Of a DNA stretch of 23,281 nucleotides, positions 1-7,503 are shown one piece after another. Origin of the DNA: Ga0074130 sp035565355 (GTDB lineage: Bacteria > Pseudomonadota > Gammaproteobacteria > Burkholderiales > Rhodocyclaceae). The notes below the pieces were generated by a model. The model was not told the origin of the DNA, did no database searches, and saw only the letters and a list, made by a program, of their open reading frames with translations. The number at the start of each line of letters is the position of its first letter. Position 1 is the stretch's first letter. The stretch lies in contig DATMSM010000052.1 in assembly GCA_035565355.1 (NCBI GenBank), forward strand, positions 1 to 23,281, written 5' to 3'. The position numbers and the translations under genes were made by a program.

Positions 1-470
1 CGCCAGGCCGGGCCGGTCTCGGGCTGGCCATCCTGCAGGGCAAGGTCGAGTTCAACGAGCCGCGCCGCAGCGACTGCCTCAAGGCCTTGACGCGTCCGCA
101 ACCGCGCGTGGCGCTGGGCCTGGGCCTGCGTGGCCTGGCGACGGCGGCGCTCGATGTATCCGACGGCATGCTCGCCGATCTCGGCCATATCCTTGAAGAG
201 TCGCACTGCGCGGCCGAATTGCATTTCAATAATCTGCCGCCGCCCGGTATCCAGCGCGACATGTGCCTGGGGGGCGGGGACGACTACGAACTCTTGTTCT
301 CCGCCCCGGCTGCACGTCGCGCCGAGGTCGAGGCGCTCTCCCAGCAGATCGGTCTGCGCCTGATGCGCATCGGCACGCTGGTGGCGGGCGAGACCGGGCA
401 GCTTTCCGTCACCGGTCCGGAGGGGGAGGCGATTCTGCCCCAGCGTCGCGGCTTCGACCACTTCGCTTGA
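1..470 (+). CDS. thiL: Thiamine-monophosphate kinase, C-terminal part (5' end outside window)
   Basis: ThiL phosphorylates thiamine monophosphate to thiamine diphosphate with ATP, the last step of cofactor synthesis in the cytosol. The reading frame is open from base 3 and carries about 155 residues, roughly the second half of a normal protein of about 320. Visible family motifs are the TAALDVSDGMLADLGHI segment (metal and nucleotide binding) and GGDDYELLFSAP, both typical of the C-terminal PurM-like domain. The TTG at 87 is internal and is not the start. The gene ends 25 bp before pgpA on the same strand; thiL-pgpA is a common proteobacterial pair, so the two are probably co-transcribed. The N-terminal half cannot be judged from this window. 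Confidence 0.93.
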   Translation, partial: PGRAGLGLAILQGKVEFNEPRRSDCLKALTRPQPRVALGLGLRGLATAALDVSDGMLADLGHILEESHCAAELHFNNLPPPGIQRDMCLGGGDDYELLFSAPAARRAEVEALSQQIGLRLMRIGTLVAGETGQLSVTGPEGEAILPQRRGFDHFA

Positions 471-495
471 CGCTTCGCTCACCCCGCCAAAAACC

Positions 496-1008
496 ATGAT
501 CAAGAAACCGCCCAAGGTCCTGCCGCTCAAGTTTCTGTTCAGCCATCCCGCGCACTTCATTGCCGGCGGCTTTGGTAGCGGCTACTCGCCGGTGGCGCCG
601 GGCACCACCGGCACACTGTTCGGCTGGGCGAGCTATATGGCCCTGGCGCAGTGGCTGACGACGCCCGCGCTGATGGGCGCCTTTCTGCTGCTGAGCTTTA
701 TCGTCGGCGTGTGGGTCTGCCAGGTGACCGGCCGCAATCTCGGTGCGGTTGACCATGGCAGCATCGTCATCGACGAGATCGTGCCCTTCTGGCTGGTACT
801 CTGGGCGACGCAGTTGCTGACCGAAAATACCTGGCCGTGGCAGTTGGCGGCCTTTATCCTGTTTCGCATCTTCGATGTGCTCAAGCCGCAGCCAGCGCGT
901 TATTTCGACGTGCAGGTCAAGAACGGCTTTGGCGTCATGTGCGACGACCTGATCGCCGCCTTCTACAGCATCGCGGCGATCTTCTTCATCACCCGCCTGC
1001 TGCACTGA
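496..1008 (+). CDS. pgpA: Phosphatidylglycerophosphatase A
   Basis: PgpA removes the phosphate of phosphatidylglycerophosphate to give phosphatidylglycerol, at the inner membrane. The 170-residue product has the family hallmarks: HPAHFIAGGFGSGYSPVAPGTTGTLFG near the N-terminus, then VDHGSIVIDEIVPFW, whose acidic residues form the metal/catalytic centre, and LKPQPARYFDV near the middle. Several hydrophobic stretches fit membrane helices. The length is normal for the family. No good Shine-Dalgarno precedes the ATG, so translation may depend on coupling from thiL just upstream. The stop codon shares one base with the pncC start (TGATG), which indicates an operon. Confidence 0.94.
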   Translation: MIKKPPKVLPLKFLFSHPAHFIAGGFGSGYSPVAPGTTGTLFGWASYMALAQWLTTPALMGAFLLLSFIVGVWVCQVTGRNLGAVDHGSIVIDEIVPFWLVLWATQLLTENTWPWQLAAFILFRIFDVLKPQPARYFDVQVKNGFGVMCDDLIAAFYSIAAIFFITRLLH

Positions 1009-1496
1009 TGGATCCGCTACTGGTCGCCCTTTCGCAGCAGCTGGGCCAGGCGCTGATTGAACGCAGACTCATGCTGGCGACTGCCGAATCCTGCACCGGC
1101 GGCTGGGTGGCCGAGGTGGTGACCGATACCGCCGGCAGCTCGGGCTGGTTTGACCGCGGCTTTGTTACCTATTCGAATCAGGCCAAAGCTGATATGCTTG
1201 GTGTACGTACGGACACCCTGGCAACTTTTGGTGCGGTCAGCGAAGAAATTGCACGCGAAATGGCGGCCGGCGCCATCGCCAATTCAAATGCCGATTGGTC
1301 AATTTCGATCACCGGTATCGCTGGTCCAGGGGGTGGCTCATCTGTTAAGCCAGTGGGCACCGTATGCTTCGGCTGGTGTCGTCGTGGCGGCACGCCTGGC
1401 AGCGAAACAATGCTCTTCGAAGGTGAGCGCAGAGGCATACGGCAACAGGCCGTGATGCATGCGCTAGAGGGATTGTTACAGCGGCTGGGAGAGTGA
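1008..1496 (+). CDS. pncC: Nicotinamide-nucleotide amidase (CinA C-terminal domain protein)
   Basis: PncC deamidates nicotinamide mononucleotide to nicotinate mononucleotide and so recycles pyridine nucleotides. The 162-residue product is the stand-alone CinA C-terminal domain. It shows TAESCTGGWVAEVVTD near the N-terminus, FVTYSNQAKADMLGV, SITGIAGPGGGSSVKPVGTVCF and the C-terminal FEGERRGIRQQAV. The start is the ATG overlapping the pgpA stop by one base; a longer reading upstream in the same frame lies wholly inside pgpA and lacks family sequence. No CinA N-terminal (COG1058) domain is present. recA follows after 49 bp, the same neighbourhood as the cinA/pncC-recA pairs of other bacteria. 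Confidence 0.93.
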   Translation: MDPLLVALSQQLGQALIERRLMLATAESCTGGWVAEVVTDTAGSSGWFDRGFVTYSNQAKADMLGVRTDTLATFGAVSEEIAREMAAGAIANSNADWSISITGIAGPGGGSSVKPVGTVCFGWCRRGGTPGSETMLFEGERRGIRQQAVMHALEGLLQRLGE

Positions 1497-1520
1497 CCCA
1501 CGCAAAAGCTGTGCCATAAT
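1493..1520 (+). promoter_or_regulatory. Candidate recA promoter
   Basis: A CATAAT -10 (1515-1520) matches five of six consensus bases. GTGACC at 1493-1498 could serve as a -35 with 16 bp spacing and overlaps the pncC stop codon. The expected transcript start is about 20 bp before the recA ATG. I see no CTGT-N8-ACAG LexA operator around it. Assignment is by motif only. Confidence 0.45.
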
Positions 1521-1545
1521 CCTCTCAACCATTCAGGAGCAGTAC

Positions 1546-2562
1546 ATGGACGATAAAACCAAGGCCTTGCAGGCCGCCCTGGCCCAGATTGAAAAGCAGT
1601 TCGGCAAGGGCTCCATCATGAAGATGGGCGAAGGGCTGGCAACCGACGATTTGCAGTCTGTTTCTACCGGCTCCCTCGGTCTGGACATTGCATTGGGCAT
1701 CGGCGGCCTGCCGCGCGGCCGCGTGGTCGAGATTTACGGTCCGGAGTCCTCGGGTAAGACCACCCTGTGTCTGCAGGTGGTGGCCGAAATCCAGAAGGCC
1801 GGCGGCGTCGCTGCCTATATCGATGCGGAAAACGCGCTTGACCCGGTGTATGCCGCCAAGCTGGGCGTGAATGTTCCCGATCTGCTGATTTCCCAGCCGG
1901 ATACCGGCGAGCAGGGCCTCGAAATCACCGACATGTTGGTGCGTTCCGGCGGCGTCGATCTGATCGTGATCGACTCGGTTGCCGCACTGACCCCCAAGGC
2001 TGAAATCGAGGGTGAAATGGGCGACCAGTTGCCCGGCCTGCAGGCCCGCCTGATGTCGCAGGCGCTGCGCAAGCTGACCGGCAACATCAAGCGCACCAAT
2101 ACGCTGGTCATCTTCATCAACCAGATCCGCATGAAGATCGGCGTGATGTTCGGCAACCCGGAAACCACCACAGGCGGCAATGCGCTCAAGTTTTATGCCT
2201 CGGTGCGTATGGACATCCGCCGCACCGGCGCCATCAAGCGGGGCGACGAAGTGGTCGGCAACGAAACCAAGGTCAAGGTCGTCAAGAACAAGGTGGCTCC
2301 GCCCTTCCGCGAAGCCCACTTCGACATTCTCTACGGAGAGGGTATCTCGCGCGAAGGCGAGATCATCGAGCTGGGCGTCGAGAACAAGATCGTCGAGAAG
2401 TCGGGTGCCTGGTATGCCTACAACGGCGAGAAGATCGGCCAGGGCAAGGACAATGTGCGCGAGTTCCTGCGCGAACGCCCCGAGCTGGCGATGGAAATCG
2501 AAAACAAGGTGCGTACCGCGCTCGGCATTGCCGAGATGCAAGCACCTGTCGCTGCGGAGTGA
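1546..2562 (+). CDS. recA: Recombinase RecA
   Basis: RecA forms ATP-dependent filaments on single-stranded DNA, drives strand exchange and stimulates LexA self-cleavage. The 338-residue product is full length. The Walker A motif GPESSGKT is at residues 65-72, followed by the Walker B region LIVIDSVAAL, the L1 loop around EGEMGDQLPGLQARLMSQALRKL, the INQIRMKIGVMFGNPETTTGGNALKFYAS segment containing the L2 loop, and a short tail. AGGAG seven bases before the ATG gives a good ribosome binding site. The stop overlaps the GTG of recX by four bases, so regulator and recombinase are made together. Confidence 0.99.
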   Translation: MDDKTKALQAALAQIEKQFGKGSIMKMGEGLATDDLQSVSTGSLGLDIALGIGGLPRGRVVEIYGPESSGKTTLCLQVVAEIQKAGGVAAYIDAENALDPVYAAKLGVNVPDLLISQPDTGEQGLEITDMLVRSGGVDLIVIDSVAALTPKAEIEGEMGDQLPGLQARLMSQALRKLTGNIKRTNTLVIFINQIRMKIGVMFGNPETTTGGNALKFYASVRMDIRRTGAIKRGDEVVGNETKVKVVKNKVAPPFREAHFDILYGEGISREGEIIELGVENKIVEKSGAWYAYNGEKIGQGKDNVREFLRERPELAMEIENKVRTALGIAEMQAPVAAE

Positions 2563-3035
2563 AAAAACAGGACCGCACGCTGAAACAGCGTGCGGTCGCC
2601 TACCTGGCGCGGCGGGAACACAGCCGCGCCGAGCTGGCGAGGAAACTCTCGGCCCATGGAACCCAGGAAGAAATTGATAGCGTGTTGAACAGTCTTCAGG
2701 ATGCCAAGCTGCTCTCAGACCAGCGCTTCGCGGCGGTTTTCATCAAGAGCCGCGCCGAGCGTTTCGGCGCCGGGCGCCTGCGTCAGGAGCTGCGTCAGCG
2801 TGGTGTCGAAGAGGGCCTGGTTGAACAGGAACTGAAAGTTGACGACCTGCCGAGCGAGATCGAACGTGCGCGCATGGTCTGGAAGAAGAAATTCGATGCC
2901 CAGCCACTTGATGCCAGGGAGTGGGCCAAACAGGCGCGCTTCCTCCAAGGACGCGGCTTCGGCACCGACGTGATTCGTCGCGTGCTGAAGGAGGCAGACG
3001 AGTCGGGTGAAATGCGGCGGGACGAGGTTCAATGA
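2559..3035 (+). CDS. recX: Regulatory protein RecX
   Basis: RecX binds RecA filaments and limits their extension. The 158-residue product is mostly charged helices in the RecX three-helix-repeat style. It opens with LKQRAVAYLARREHSRAELARKL and then has LQDAKLLSDQRFAAVFIKSRAERFGAGRLRQELRQRGV, the most recognisable family segment. The start is GTG at 2559, giving a GTGA overlap with the recA stop; no in-frame ATG nearby fits the family N-terminus better. The stop in turn overlaps the lptB start (ATGA), so recA, recX and lptB form a tightly coupled run. Linking a RecA modulator to an LPS ABC protein in this way is not the usual arrangement. Confidence 0.95.
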   Translation: MKKQDRTLKQRAVAYLARREHSRAELARKLSAHGTQEEIDSVLNSLQDAKLLSDQRFAAVFIKSRAERFGAGRLRQELRQRGVEEGLVEQELKVDDLPSEIERARMVWKKKFDAQPLDAREWAKQARFLQGRGFGTDVIRRVLKEADESGEMRRDEVQ

Positions 3036-3772
3036 GCAAGCTGAGCGCATCCAATCTGCGCAAGAAGTATAAGTCGCGCACCGTCGTCAAGGACGTGTCC
3101 TTCGACGTGGGCAGCGGCGAGGTGGTCGGGCTGCTGGGCCCCAATGGCGCCGGCAAGACGACCTGTTTCTACATGGTGGTGGGGCTGGTGGCGCTGGATG
3201 GCGGCGAGATTACGCTGCAGGAAGAAGACAGCGCCTCAGAAACCCGCCTTACCCATTTCCCCATCCACAAGCGTGCACGCATGGGCTTGTCCTATCTGCC
3301 GCAGGAAAGCTCGGTATTCCGCAAGCTCACCGCCGGCGACAATATCCGCGCCGTGCTCGAGCTGCAGGGGCTGGAAGCCGGCCAGATCGAGACTCGCCTC
3401 GAAGAGCTGCTGGAAGAGTTGCACATCACCCATCTGCGTAACAACCCGGCGATTTCACTGTCCGGCGGCGAGCGTCGGCGCGTCGAAATCGCCCGCGCGC
3501 TGGCCAGCGATCCGCGCTTTATTCTGCTCGACGAACCATTTGCCGGTGTCGATCCGATTGCCGTGATCGACATCCAGAAAATCATCCGCTTCCTCAAGGA
3601 GCGCGGCATCGGCGTTCTCATTACCGACCACAACGTGCGCGAGACGCTGGGCATCTGCGACCGCGCGACCATCATCAATGCCGGCGAAGTTCTCGCCTCA
3701 GGCAGGCCCGACGAAATCGTCTATAACGAAAGTGTGCGCAAGGTCTACCTGGGCGAGCACTTCCGCATGTAG
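3032..3772 (+). CDS. lptB: LPS export ABC transporter ATP-binding protein LptB
   Basis: LptB is the cytoplasmic ATPase of LptB2FGC, which extracts lipopolysaccharide from the inner membrane. The 246-residue product has Walker A GPNGAGKTT at 36-44, a Q-loop LPQESSVFRKLT near 89-100, the signature LSGGERRR at 143-150, Walker B ILLDEPFAGVD at 164-174 and the H-loop histidine at 200. HKRARMGLSYLPQESSVFRKL and the C-terminal YLGEHFRM are LptB-specific. Residues 64-72 (EEDSASETR) look like a slightly longer acidic loop than I recall in other LptB. The gene directly precedes rpoN, as in most proteobacteria, but kdsC, lptC and lptA are not upstream; recX is there instead. Confidence 0.97.
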   Translation: MSKLSASNLRKKYKSRTVVKDVSFDVGSGEVVGLLGPNGAGKTTCFYMVVGLVALDGGEITLQEEDSASETRLTHFPIHKRARMGLSYLPQESSVFRKLTAGDNIRAVLELQGLEAGQIETRLEELLEELHITHLRNNPAISLSGGERRRVEIARALASDPRFILLDEPFAGVDPIAVIDIQKIIRFLKERGIGVLITDHNVRETLGICDRATIINAGEVLASGRPDEIVYNESVRKVYLGEHFRM

Positions 3773-3790
3773 GGACATGCGCAGAGTCCG

Positions 3791-5254
3791 ATGAAGCAGA
3801 CCCTCCAACTCAAGCTCTCCCAGCATCTTGCGCTCACACCGCAATTGCAGCAGTCGATCCGGCTGTTGCAGTTGTCGACGCTGGAGTTGAATCAGGAGAT
3901 CGAACAGTTCCTGCAGGACAATCCCCTGCTGGAGCGTGAGGAGGGTAGCGAAGATATCCCGATGACAGTACTGGCCGGCGATCTGCCCGCCAATCCGCCG
4001 GCCCAGGAAAGCACGCAACAAGAGGCTCCCGCCAACGAGGCCGTGACCGAGCACATTGCTGCCAGCGATGACGAGCTTGGCTGGGGTGTCGAGCTCGGCA
4101 GCAGCAGCGGTACGCCGCGCGACGAGAACGACGACAGCGACTTTGGCGATATCCAGGCCGCATCGACCAGCCTGCGTGACCACCTGCTCGCCCAACTGGC
4201 ACTGATCCAGCTCTCTGACCGTGATCGCGCCATGGTGGCCTTTCTGATTGAGGCGCTTGATGACGACGGCTATCTAGCCCAGCCCTTGTCCGATCTGATC
4301 GAGGTCTTGCCGGATGAACTGGGTGAGGACCCCGAGGAGCTGCTGGACGAGCTGCAGATCGCCTTGCGCCATATCCAGAATTTTGACCCCCTCGGCATAG
4401 GCGCGCTGACGCCTGCCGAGTGCCTGGCCTTGCAGCTCGAACCCCTGGCCGCCTGTCCGGTACGCGATCTGGCGCTGGGCATCGTGCGCAAGCATCTGGA
4501 TCTGCTCGCCAACCGCGATTTTGTTCGCATCAAGAAGGCGCTCGGGTGCGACGACGATACTTTGCGCGAGGCACACGCACTCGTACGTTCGCTTAATCCG
4601 CGCCCGGGTGCGCAGTTTGCTGCTCTGGATACGCGTTATGTCGTGCCGGACGTGGTGGTCAAGAAGTCGCGCGGTCGCTGGGTCGCCAGTCTCAATCGTG
4701 AAGCCATGCCACGCTTGCGTATCAACCGCCTCTACGCGCAGATACTGCAAGGCAACCGCAACGGTTCTTCGGCCAGTCTGGCGGGGCAATTGCAGGAGGC
4801 TAAGTGGTTGATCAAGAACGTGCAGCAGCGTTTCGATACCATCCTGCGCGTGTCCCAGGCCATCGTAGACCGTCAGCGCCAGTTCTTCGATCACGGCGAA
4901 GTGGCGATGCGCCCTTTGACCTTGCGCGAAATCGCTGATACGGTCGAGTTGCACGAGTCGACGATTTCGCGCGTGACGACACAGAAATACATTGCCAGCC
5001 CGCGCGGCATTTATGAACTGAAGTATTTTTTCGGAAGCCATGTCGCCACCGACAGCGGCGGCGCGGCTTCCTCCACCGCAATACGGGCGCTCATCAAGCA
5101 GCTCGTCAGTGCAGAAGACGGCCACAAGCCGCTTTCCGATGCACGAATTGCGGAAGTCCTCGGCGAGCAGGGTATCGTCGTTGCAAGGCGCACTGTGGCC
5201 AAGTATCGCGAGTCCCTGAGTATTCCGCCGGTCAACCTGCGTAAAACCCTGTAA
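3791..5254 (+). CDS. rpoN: RNA polymerase sigma-54 factor
   Basis: Sigma-54 directs RNA polymerase to -24/-12 promoters that need an AAA+ activator. The 487-residue product begins with the glutamine-rich region I (QLKLSQHLALTPQLQQSIRLLQLSTLELNQEIEQFLQDNPLLE). An acidic, low-complexity region II spans roughly residues 50-115. The core-binding domain and helix-turn-helix follow (MRPLTLREIADTVELHESTISRVTTQKYI). The RpoN box ARRTVAKYRE lies at 465-474, near the C-terminus as expected. The start is the ATG at 3791, 18 bp after lptB. It is followed by hpf, ptsN and hprK, the conserved nitrogen/carbon control cluster. Confidence 0.98.
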   Translation: MKQTLQLKLSQHLALTPQLQQSIRLLQLSTLELNQEIEQFLQDNPLLEREEGSEDIPMTVLAGDLPANPPAQESTQQEAPANEAVTEHIAASDDELGWGVELGSSSGTPRDENDDSDFGDIQAASTSLRDHLLAQLALIQLSDRDRAMVAFLIEALDDDGYLAQPLSDLIEVLPDELGEDPEELLDELQIALRHIQNFDPLGIGALTPAECLALQLEPLAACPVRDLALGIVRKHLDLLANRDFVRIKKALGCDDDTLREAHALVRSLNPRPGAQFAALDTRYVVPDVVVKKSRGRWVASLNREAMPRLRINRLYAQILQGNRNGSSASLAGQLQEAKWLIKNVQQRFDTILRVSQAIVDRQRQFFDHGEVAMRPLTLREIADTVELHESTISRVTTQKYIASPRGIYELKYFFGSHVATDSGGAASSTAIRALIKQLVSAEDGHKPLSDARIAEVLGEQGIVVARRTVAKYRESLSIPPVNLRKTL

Positions 5255-5268
5255 CTCCAGGAGGCACC

Positions 5269-5583
5269 ATGAACCTGAACATCACCGGTCATCACGTCGA
5301 TGTCACTCCCGCCATCCGCGACTATGCCCAGCAGAAGCTGGACCGCGTTATCCGGCACTTCGACAATGTCACCAGCGTACATATGATCCTGACGGTCGAG
5401 AAAGCCTTGCAGAAGGCCGAAGTCACGATGCATCTGAAGGGTAAGGACATACATGCCGATTGCGCTGATGCGGATATGTATGCCGCAATAGATCTGGTGG
5501 CCGACAAGCTTGACCGGCAGGTGGTCAAGCACAAGGAAAAGATCACCGACCACGCTGCCGAAAAGCGGCATCCGATTGAATAA
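5269..5583 (+). CDS. hpf: Ribosome hibernation promoting factor (short HPF/YhbH type)
   Basis: HPF binds the 30S subunit and promotes inactive 100S ribosome dimers in stationary phase. The 104-residue product is the short form, with one ribosome-binding domain (MNLNITGHHVDVTPAIRDYAQQKLDRVIRHFDN, then VEKALQKAEVTMHLKGKDIHAD and MYAAIDLVADKLDRQVVKHKEKI) and no long-HPF C-terminal dimerisation domain. An AGGAGG site lies about 6 bases before the ATG and is one of the strongest in the window. The gene sits 14 bp after rpoN, its standard position. Confidence 0.96.
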   Translation: MNLNITGHHVDVTPAIRDYAQQKLDRVIRHFDNVTSVHMILTVEKALQKAEVTMHLKGKDIHADCADADMYAAIDLVADKLDRQVVKHKEKITDHAAEKRHPIE

Positions 5584-5593
5584 TATATAAATT

Positions 5594-5638
5594 TTCCGGC
5601 GGCGCCTTTAGGGGTATACTGCGCTCCCGCCGCCGGAA
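5594..5638 (+). promoter_or_regulatory. ptsN promoter candidate inside an 11-bp inverted repeat
   Basis: A perfect inverted repeat has arms at 5594-5604 (TTCCGGCGGCG) and 5628-5638 (CGCCGCCGGAA), separated by 23 bp. Within the spacer is TATACT at 5615-5620, a good -10 box; the -35 position (5592-5597) matches poorly. The dyad centre at 5616 falls on the -10, so a dimeric protein bound here would block the promoter. No T-tract follows the second arm, so a terminator after hpf is less likely. Function is inferred from geometry only. Confidence 0.45.
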
Positions 5639-5703
5639 TCCATAACGGCACTCGCGATTCCAAATTCCCCGCGCAGACAACCAGTAGCCGATTGAACCTC
5701 AGC

Positions 5704-6189
5704 ATGAACCAGATTGCCAAGCTCCTGCCGCCGTCGAACGTCGTGGTGGGGCTAGAAGCCAGCAGCAAGAAGCGCCTGTTTGAACAGGTTGGTCTGCTGT
5801 TCGAGAATAACCACGGCATTGCCCGCAACGTCGTCTACGACGCTCTTTTCGCACGCGAAAAGCTGGGCTCCACCGGCCTGGGCCAAGGGATCGCCATTCC
5901 GCACGGCCGCATCAAGGGGCTCAAGGACGCAATCGGCGCCTGCATGCGTCTGGAAAGCCCGGTGCAGTTCGACTCGCCGGACGGCAAACCGGTGAGCCTG
6001 GCTTTCGTCCTGCTCGTGCCGGAGGCAGCCACCGAGCGCCATCTGCAACTCTTGTCCGAGCTCGCTCAGATGTTTTCCGATCGCGGCTTCCGCGACCAGG
6101 TCGGCAGCGCTGCCGACAACGAGGCCGTGCACCGACTTTTCAGCGAATGGCAGGCCGATGCGCCAACTCCGCGTAGCGCAGCTGTTTGA
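5704..6189 (+). CDS. ptsN: Nitrogen-PTS enzyme IIA (EIIA-Ntr)
   Basis: PtsN is the phospho-acceptor of the regulatory PTS (PtsP-PtsO/HPr-PtsN), which links nitrogen and carbon status to potassium uptake and sigma-54 gene expression; no sugar is transported. The 161-residue product has the EIIA fold with the phosphorylation site His67 in GQGIAIPHGRIKGLKDAIGA. SSKKRLFEQVGLLFENNHGIAR and LLSELAQMFSDRGFRDQV are typical betaproteobacterial segments. I chose the ATG at 5704 because MNQIAKLLPPSNVVV matches family N-termini; a TTG at 5692 would add four residues. Neither has a clear Shine-Dalgarno. The 3' end overlaps hprK by 32 bp. Confidence 0.95.
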   Translation: MNQIAKLLPPSNVVVGLEASSKKRLFEQVGLLFENNHGIARNVVYDALFAREKLGSTGLGQGIAIPHGRIKGLKDAIGACMRLESPVQFDSPDGKPVSLAFVLLVPEAATERHLQLLSELAQMFSDRGFRDQVGSAADNEAVHRLFSEWQADAPTPRSAAV

Positions 6190-7102
6190 GCAGAACCGCG
6201 GTCATCTCCAGCTGACCTGCGTTTGCGGGGCGCTGGAGCGAGCCATCCAGGTCAACCAGGATGATATTTCGCCATCCGATCTGGTTGGCCACCTCAACCT
6301 GATTCACCCTGACCGTATTCAAGTCGTCGGTACGCCCGAAATTAGCTGGGCCCACCGCCTGCCCGCCGCCAAGGCGGCGCAGCACATGCGCGAGATCATG
6401 GCGGCCAAGCCGCCGGCCATCATCGTCGCTGACGGTTGCGAAGTGCACCCGGCGGTTGCCGAGGCTTGCCAGAGCACCGATACGCCGCTGTTCACGACAC
6501 CGCAAAGCTCGGCCGAGATCATTGATTCGTTGCGTGCTTACGTATCGCGCGAGCTCGCCGAAACCATCTCCATGCACGGCGTGTTCATGGATGTGTTCGG
6601 CATCGGTGTATTGATCACCGGCGATTCCGGGGTCGGCAAGAGCGAGCTCGGCCTGGAGCTGATCTCGCGCGGTCACGGTCTCGTCGCTGACGACGTGGTT
6701 GAGATTTCCCGGGTTGCCCCGGGCACGCTGGAAGGTCATTGCCCGCCTCTGCTGCGCGATTTTCTTGAAGTGCGCGGCCTCGGTCTCCTGAATATCCGCA
6801 CCATCTTTGGTGAGACCGCCAGCCGCCGCAAGATGCGTCTCAAGCTGATCGTCCATTTGCAGCGCATGCAGCCGGTGGAAATGAGCGCCGCCCAGCGCCT
6901 GCCCACCGGGGATCAGAGCATGGCGGTGCTGGGTGTCGATGTGCGCCGCGTTGTGCTGCCAGTGGCGGCCGGGCGCAATCTGGCGGTGCTGATCGAAGGC
7001 GCTGTGCGTTCCACCATCCTGTTGCTGCGCGGCATTGACAGCATGCAGGAGTTCATCGACCGCCAGCAGTCGGCCCTGGACGGAAGCTTAGGCGAAGACT
7101 AG
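6158..7102 (+). CDS. hprK: HPr kinase/phosphorylase
   Basis: HprK phosphorylates and dephosphorylates HPr on serine; in betaproteobacteria it belongs to an incomplete, regulatory PTS. The 314-residue product has an N-terminal domain (about 1-130), a conserved His140 in SMHGVFMDVFGIGVLI, the P-loop GDSGVGKS at 155-162, the acidic ADDVVEI segment and the family signature LEVRGLGLLNIRTIFGE at about 203-220. The start ATG lies inside the ptsN end, a 32-bp overlap indicating co-translation. The gene normally downstream in this lineage, rapZ, is absent here; a PsiF-like gene comes next after a 159-bp gap. Confidence 0.97.
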   Translation: MRQLRVAQLFEQNRGHLQLTCVCGALERAIQVNQDDISPSDLVGHLNLIHPDRIQVVGTPEISWAHRLPAAKAAQHMREIMAAKPPAIIVADGCEVHPAVAEACQSTDTPLFTTPQSSAEIIDSLRAYVSRELAETISMHGVFMDVFGIGVLITGDSGVGKSELGLELISRGHGLVADDVVEISRVAPGTLEGHCPPLLRDFLEVRGLGLLNIRTIFGETASRRKMRLKLIVHLQRMQPVEMSAAQRLPTGDQSMAVLGVDVRRVVLPVAAGRNLAVLIEGAVRSTILLLRGIDSMQEFIDRQQSALDGSLGED

Positions 7103-7261
7103 GCGTACGGCAGTACTTGGCGTGTGGCGCTTGCCGGCGGAGGCTCTGTTTGCCCTGGCTCCGGACGAATTGCTCAATTCTGCACAAAAATAATTGAAGT
7201 TTCATTTGCGTTGATATAGGCTCGTCCGGCCGCATTTGCGGTGCTTACCAAGGAGTCCAGG
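7103..7261 (+). other. Intergenic stretch between hprK and the PsiF-like gene
   Basis: This 159-bp gap holds no gene. It turns AT-rich from about 7180. TTGAAG at 7194-7199 followed by TATAGG at 7215-7220 could be a weak promoter with a short 15-bp spacer for the PsiF-like gene. An 8-bp inverted repeat (CCGGACGA at 7161-7168, TCGTCCGG at 7222-7229) has a 53-bp spacer and may be chance. AGGAG at 7251-7255 is the ribosome binding site of the next gene. No clear intrinsic terminator for hprK is visible. Confidence 0.4.
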
Positions 7262-7498
7262 ATGAGTCGATATGCCTATCCGCTGGCTGTTCTATTGTTC
7301 GCCTCCCTAGCGCATGCCCAGGCGCCGGCCAAACCCGAGTGTCCGGAGGGCAAATGCCCCGCCCCCAAGGCCGCCAAGTATTCCGGGCCGCAGGCTGAAA
7401 GCTGTGCGCAGAAGGCGGTCAGCAAGAAAACCGGCAAGAAGCTGAGCGGTGCCGCGAAGAACAAGTTCATGGAAAAGTGCATGAACAGTCCTGCATGA
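7262..7498 (+). CDS. Small secreted PsiF-repeat-like protein
   Basis: The 78-residue product begins with a signal peptide (hydrophobic stretch PLAVLLFASL, likely cleaved after AHA at residue 19). A Pro/Lys/Cys-rich segment follows (KPECPEGKCPAPK), then one repeat of the kind seen in PsiF: C-AQKAVSKKTGKKLSGAAKNKFMEKCM, i.e. two cysteines bracketing a basic helix with L-G-x-x-K/R-x-x-FM. E. coli PsiF, a phosphate-starvation-induced periplasmic protein of unknown function, carries two such repeats; this one has one. The start ATG at 7262 has AGGAG nearby and begins the signal peptide; an upstream GTG in frame is less likely. No Pho box was convincing. It is convergent with the carbonic anhydrase gene. 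Confidence 0.8.
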   Translation: MSRYAYPLAVLLFASLAHAQAPAKPECPEGKCPAPKAAKYSGPQAESCAQKAVSKKTGKKLSGAAKNKFMEKCMNSPA

Positions 7499-7503
7499 AA
7501 CAG

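Noticed and set aside
7190..7222. Possible Pho box before the PsiF-like gene
   Set aside because: One half-site (GTTTCAT) is passable, but the second, at the required spacing, matches too few positions.
7161..7229. 8-bp inverted repeat CCGGACGA/TCGTCCGG between hprK and the PsiF-like gene
   Set aside because: The spacer is 53 bp, there is no T-tract and no promoter element sits sensibly between the arms; it could occur by chance in GC-rich DNA.
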